From Kosakonia sacchari SP1 (GTDB lineage: Bacteria > Pseudomonadota > Gammaproteobacteria > Enterobacterales > Enterobacteriaceae), in the NCBI RefSeq assembly GCF_000300455.3, contig NZ_CP007215.2, positions 3,596,001 to 3,660,000 on the forward strand: 64,000 nt of DNA, in the 5' to 3' direction. The notes below the pieces were generated by a model. The model searched no databases. It saw only the letters and a list, made by a program, of their open reading frames with translations, and was not told the origin of the DNA. Made by a program: the position numbers and the translations under genes. Shown here in pieces: positions 59,619 to 64,000 of this stretch (its first letter is position 1; the number at the start of each line of letters is the position of its first letter).

Positions 59619-59915
59619 ATGAGTGATATGGCGTTTTGCCGTGGTTGCGGAAAGCAAATACATAAAGAAGCGGTGGCTTGCCCGCAGTGCGGCGCGCCTC
59701 AAAACACCGCCGGGAAGAAAAGCCGAATTTCTGCTGCGCTGTTCGCCTTCTTTTTAGGTGGATTTGGCGCGCATAAATTTTATTTAGGGAAACCATGGCA
59801 GGGGATCCTTTATCTTCTGTTTTGCTGGACCTTTATTCCGGCGATCATCTCTTTCATCGAATTTATTATTTATCTGTGCAACTCCGATCAGGAATTTGCC
59901 CGTAAATACGGTTGA
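59619..59915 (+). CDS. TM2-domain protein with N-terminal zinc ribbon
   Basis: This 98-residue protein starts at MSDMAFCRGCGKQ (59619, AGGAG upstream; upstream in-frame codons are not used). A zinc ribbon (CRGC near residues 7-10, CPQCG near 23-27) is followed by a TM2 unit with two membrane helices (AALFAFFLGGFGAHKFYLG and YLLFCWTFIPAIISF). TM2 proteins are widespread and of unclear role. It is a separate unit between cueR and copA, ended by a terminator. Confidence 0.85.
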   Translation: MSDMAFCRGCGKQIHKEAVACPQCGAPQNTAGKKSRISAALFAFFLGGFGAHKFYLGKPWQGILYLLFCWTFIPAIISFIEFIIYLCNSDQEFARKYG

Positions 59916-59938
59916 GTTTTACCCCGCCGGTAATAAGC

Positions 59939-59967
59939 AAACCCCGCCCCGTGCGGGGTTTGTTGTT
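59939..59967 (+). terminator. Terminator after the TM2 gene
   Basis: AAACCCCGC, short loop, GCGGGGTTT followed by a T-rich tail. Confidence 0.8.
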
Positions 59968-60003
59968 TATGGAATCACTGTCGCTTCTTTGTGATGATAA
60001 ACC

Positions 60004-60033
60004 TTGACCTTCCCCTTGATGGAAGGTTTAAGC
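60004..60033 (+). promoter_or_regulatory. CueR-controlled copA promoter
   Basis: TTGACC (-35) and TAAGCT (-10) are separated by 19 bases containing the dyad ACCTTCC/GGAAGGT (60007-60027), nearly identical to the E. coli copA CueR box. The over-long spacer is the hallmark of MerR-family activation. Confidence 0.9.
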
Positions 60034-60078
60034 TTCTACACAGTCACTATTAAAGCACCACAACCAAGGAGATTAAGT

Positions 60079-62577
60079 ATGTCTCATACCATAGCGCTAG
60101 ACCTGGATGGCCTCTCCTGCGGCCATTGCGTAAAACGCGTCAAAGAGAGCCTGGAAAAACGCCCGGATGTTGAACAGGCTGAAGTCACCATTGAACGCGC
60201 GGAAGTCACCGGCAGCGCCAGCGCTGACGCGTTGATCGAAACCATCAAAGAAGCCGGATACGGTGCAAGCTTAAGCCACCCAAAGGCTAAACCGCTGGCA
60301 GAGTCATCACTCCCGTCGGAAGCACTGACAGCGGCCATACCTGAGCTTCCGGCAGCCAGCGAGCTTGATGACAGCCAACAACTGTTGATCAACGGCATGA
60401 GCTGCGCCAGTTGTGTCTCCCGGGTGCAAAAGGCCTTACAGGCCGTACCGGGCGTTACGCAGGCACGGGTCAATCTGGCGGAGCGCACCGCGCTGGTTAT
60501 GGGCAGTGCCCCCGCCGCTGAATTAGTCAGCGCCGTAGAGAACGCAGGCTACGGCGCTGAAGCCATTGAAGATGACATCAAACGCCGCGAGCGCCAGCAG
60601 GAAACCGCGCTCGCCACCATGAAACGCTTCCGCTGGCAGGCGATTGTCGCGCTGCTGGTTGGCGTGCCGATCATGGTGTGGGGCATGCTCGGCGATAACA
60701 TGATGGTCACCGACGCCAACCGCACGCTGTGGCTCGTGCTCGGTGTTGTCACGCTAGCGGTCATGATCGTAGCGGGTGGCCATTTTTATACCAGCGCCTG
60801 GAAAAGTCTGCGTAACGGTACGGCGACCATGGATACGCTGGTGGCGCTGGGGACAGGCGCGGCCTGGCTCTACTCCATGAGCGTCAATATCTGGCCACAG
60901 TGGTTCCCGATGGAAGCCCGGCATCTTTATTACGAAGCCAGCGCGATGATCATCGGTTTGATTAACCTCGGCCACATGCTGGAAGCCCGCGCGCGCCAGC
61001 GCTCGTCTAAAGCGCTTGAGCGGTTATTAGATTTAACCCCGCCCACCGCACGCGTGGTCACCGCTGACGGCGAGAAAAATGTACAGCTGGCGGACGTTCA
61101 GCCAGGTATGACGCTGCGCCTGACAACCGGCGATCGCGTGCCGGTTGACGGTGAAATCAGCCAGGGCGAAGCCTGGTTTGATGAAGCCATGCTTACCGGC
61201 GAACCGGTGCCACAGGAAAAAAGCACCGGTGAGAGCATTCATGCCGGGACAGTAGTACAGGACGGCAGCGTGCTGTTTACCGCCAGCGCCGTCGGCAGCC
61301 ACACCACGCTGTCACGCATTATTCGCATGGTGCGTCAGGCACAAAGCAGTAAGCCGGAGATCGGCCAGCTTGCCGATCGTATTTCTGCCGTGTTTGTGCC
61401 GGTGGTGGTCGCTATCGCCTTGTTCAGCGGCGCTATCTGGTACGTCTTCGGCCCTGCGCCGCAAATTGTCTATACGCTGGTTATCGCCACCACGGTGCTG
61501 ATCATCGCCTGCCCTTGTGCTCTGGGGCTGGCAACGCCGATGTCGATTATCTCCGGCGTCGGTCGCGCGGCGGAGTTTGGCGTGCTGGTTCGCGATGCCG
61601 ATGCGCTGCAACGCGCCAGCACGCTCGATACCATCGTGTTTGATAAAACCGGCACCCTGACGCGCGGTAAACCTGAAGTGGTGAGTGTGAAAACGCTGGA
61701 TTTCGACGAGGCGACGGCACTGCGTCTGGCGGCGGCACTGGAGCAAGGTTCCAGCCATCCGCTGGCGCGAGCGATTATTGAAAAAGCAGGCGCGGAAACG
61801 CTGCCGGTGGTCAGTCAGTTCCGCACACTGCGCGGGCTGGGCGTGAGCGGTGAGGTTGACGGGCACAGTGTGCTGCTTGGCAACCAGGCGCTGCTGGCTG
61901 AACAAAACGTGGATACCCGCGCGCTTGACGAAGAGCTTAACGCTCAGGCTAGTCTGGGCGCCACGCCGGTACTGCTGGCGGTCGACGGGCAAGCTGTGGC
62001 GCTGCTGGCAATCCGCGATCCGCTACGTGAAGACAGCATCGATGCGCTGCAACGTCTGCACCGCGAAGGCTACCGCCTGGTGATGCTGACCGGTGATAAC
62101 CCCACCACCGCCAACGCCATCGCCAGAGAGGCCGGTATTGATGAGGTGATCGCCGGCGTACTGCCAGACGGCAAAGCCGAGGCGATCAAAAATCTGCAAC
62201 AGCAAGGCCGCCAGGTGGCGATGGTCGGGGACGGGATTAACGACGCCCCCGCGCTGGCGCAGGCGGATGTGGGTATCGCGATGGGCGGTGGCAGCGATGT
62301 GGCAATTGAAACCGCGGCTATCACGCTGATGCGCCACAGTCTGCTGGGTGTGGCCGATGCACTGGCGATTTCGAAAGCGACACTGCGTAACATGAAACAG
62401 AACCTGCTCGGCGCGTTTGTCTACAATTCGCTGGGTATTCCGATTGCCGCAGGCATTCTCTGGCCGCTGACCGGTACATTGCTCAACCCAGTGGTCGCAG
62501 GAGCGGCAATGGCGCTCTCGTCCATTACCGTGGTCAGCAACGCCAACCGATTACTGCGCTTTAAGCCTCACAAGTAA
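60079..62577 (+). CDS. copA: Cu(I)-exporting P1B-type ATPase CopA
   Basis: This 832-residue protein starts at [17 protein letters not shown] (60079). Two N-terminal metal-binding domains carry GLSCGHC and GMSCASC. Eight membrane helices follow, with the CPC ion site in [11 protein letters not shown], the phosphorylation site DKTGT, TGDN and GDGINDAP, and a histidine-proline motif in SSHPLARA. It exports Cu(I) to the periplasm. A slippery site at codons 68-69 allows a -1 frameshift product (see 60279). Transcription is controlled by CueR. Confidence 0.97.
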   Translation: MSHTIALDLDGLSCGHCVKRVKESLEKRPDVEQAEVTIERAEVTGSASADALIETIKEAGYGASLSHPKAKPLAESSLPSEALTAAIPELPAASELDDSQQLLINGMSCASCVSRVQKALQAVPGVTQARVNLAERTALVMGSAPAAELVSAVENAGYGAEAIEDDIKRRERQQETALATMKRFRWQAIVALLVGVPIMVWGMLGDNMMVTDANRTLWLVLGVVTLAVMIVAGGHFYTSAWKSLRNGTATMDTLVALGTGAAWLYSMSVNIWPQWFPMEARHLYYEASAMIIGLINLGHMLEARARQRSSKALERLLDLTPPTARVVTADGEKNVQLADVQPGMTLRLTTGDRVPVDGEISQGEAWFDEAMLTGEPVPQEKSTGESIHAGTVVQDGSVLFTASAVGSHTTLSRIIRMVRQAQSSKPEIGQLADRISAVFVPVVVAIALFSGAIWYVFGPAPQIVYTLVIATTVLIIACPCALGLATPMSIISGVGRAAEFGVLVRDADALQRASTLDTIVFDKTGTLTRGKPEVVSVKTLDFDEATALRLAAALEQGSSHPLARAIIEKAGAETLPVVSQFRTLRGLGVSGEVDGHSVLLGNQALLAEQNVDTRALDEELNAQASLGATPVLLAVDGQAVALLAIRDPLREDSIDALQRLHREGYRLVMLTGDNPTTANAIAREAGIDEVIAGVLPDGKAEAIKNLQQQGRQVAMVGDGINDAPALAQADVGIAMGGGSDVAIETAAITLMRHSLLGVADALAISKATLRNMKQNLLGAFVYNSLGIPIAAGILWPLTGTLLNPVVAGAAMALSSITVVSNANRLLRFKPHK
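60279..60290 (+). other. copA: Programmed -1 frameshift site in copA (CopA(Z) chaperone)
   Basis: The heptamer C CCA AAG at 60279-60285 is in the correct phase (frame-0 codons CCA AAG). Slipping back one base gives CCC AAA, then GGC and TAA (60288-60290). The product would be 69 frame-0 residues plus a glycine, 70 residues in all. E. coli copA makes the same-sized chaperone this way. This is therefore a conserved site, not a new one. Confidence 0.85.
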
Positions 62578-62582
62578 ATGCC

Positions 62583-62611
62583 AAACCCCGCTGCTTCTCC
62601 GGCGGGGTTTG
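62583..62611 (+). terminator. Terminator after copA
   Basis: AACCCCGC, loop, GCGGGGTT with a short T-rich end, six bases after the stop codon. Confidence 0.7.
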
Positions 62612-62662
62612 CACCTTCTGGTCGTGCGCGCTAGCATGAGATTTTTCACTCAGGAAGCGCGT

Positions 62663-64000
<1,338 letters not shown>

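Overview
The window is a chromosomal segment of an enteric bacterium (Enterobacteriaceae). The right half follows the E. coli order around folD, cysS, ppiB, lpxH, purEK, ybbP-ybbA-tesA, qmcA, cueR and copA, with very close protein matches. A Salmonella-type fim cluster (fimAICDHF plus fimZ and fimY, beside an Arg-UCU tRNA), a bgl-like cluster and several unfamiliar insertions point to an Enterobacter/Kosakonia-like genus rather than E. coli or Salmonella. The genus is an inference.

Layout. (1) 1-3.5 kb: a small oxidoreductase cluster (fatty acid desaturase, ABM-fold protein, SnoaL-like protein, SDR) divergent from a LysR regulator. (2) 3.8-4.8 kb: an ORF interrupted by an amber codon and an H-NS paralogue. 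(3) 4.9-11.7 kb: beta-glucoside genes bglG, bglB, bglF and bglH on the minus strand. They carry three leader RAT/terminator modules, and a fourth module on the plus strand precedes a deleted DUF1593 gene. (4) 11.9-14.1 kb: a diverged FlhC-like protein, an acetyltransferase and a lipoprotein. (5) 14.2-20.5 kb: the complete methylmalonyl-CoA module scpA-argK-scpB-scpC with its LysR gene ygfI. (6) 20.7-25.2 kb: small genes, an hsp20 gene with an apparent SD-sequestering leader, and a decayed prophage. The prophage ends in an integrase remnant 15 bases from a tRNA-Arg(UCU) gene and includes an IraP-like protein. (7) 25.5-34.2 kb: the type 1 fimbrial cluster, with a frameshifted gene, fimY and fimZ facing fimFHDCIA.

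(8) 34.7-45.1 kb: folD, ybcJ, a PTS permease with its LacI-type regulator, ybcI, cysS, ppiB, lpxH, purEK and mnmH. (9) 45.1-49.1 kb: a MetNIQ-type importer and a porin. (10) 49.3-64 kb: ybbP-ybbA, tesA, ybbO, cnoX, qmcA, ybbJ, two linked exported proteins of unknown function (TPR-like and DUF3142), cueR, a TM2 protein, copA, ybaP and ybaK (cut by the window edge).

How the genes work together. The bgl genes form an uptake, phosphotransfer and hydrolysis pathway controlled by antitermination and probably by CRP. The scp genes interconvert succinyl-CoA and propionyl-CoA. FimZ and FimY probably control the fim operon, and the Arg-UCU tRNA beside fimY decodes rare codons found early in fimY. CueR and copA form a copper efflux unit, and copA keeps the -1 frameshift signal that yields a 70-residue copper chaperone in E. 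coli.

I did not find one clearly new multi-gene system. The best candidates for something undescribed are the FlhC-like protein, the hsp20 leader, the pair of small transcription units around a Fur-like palindrome, and the TPR/DUF3142 pair.
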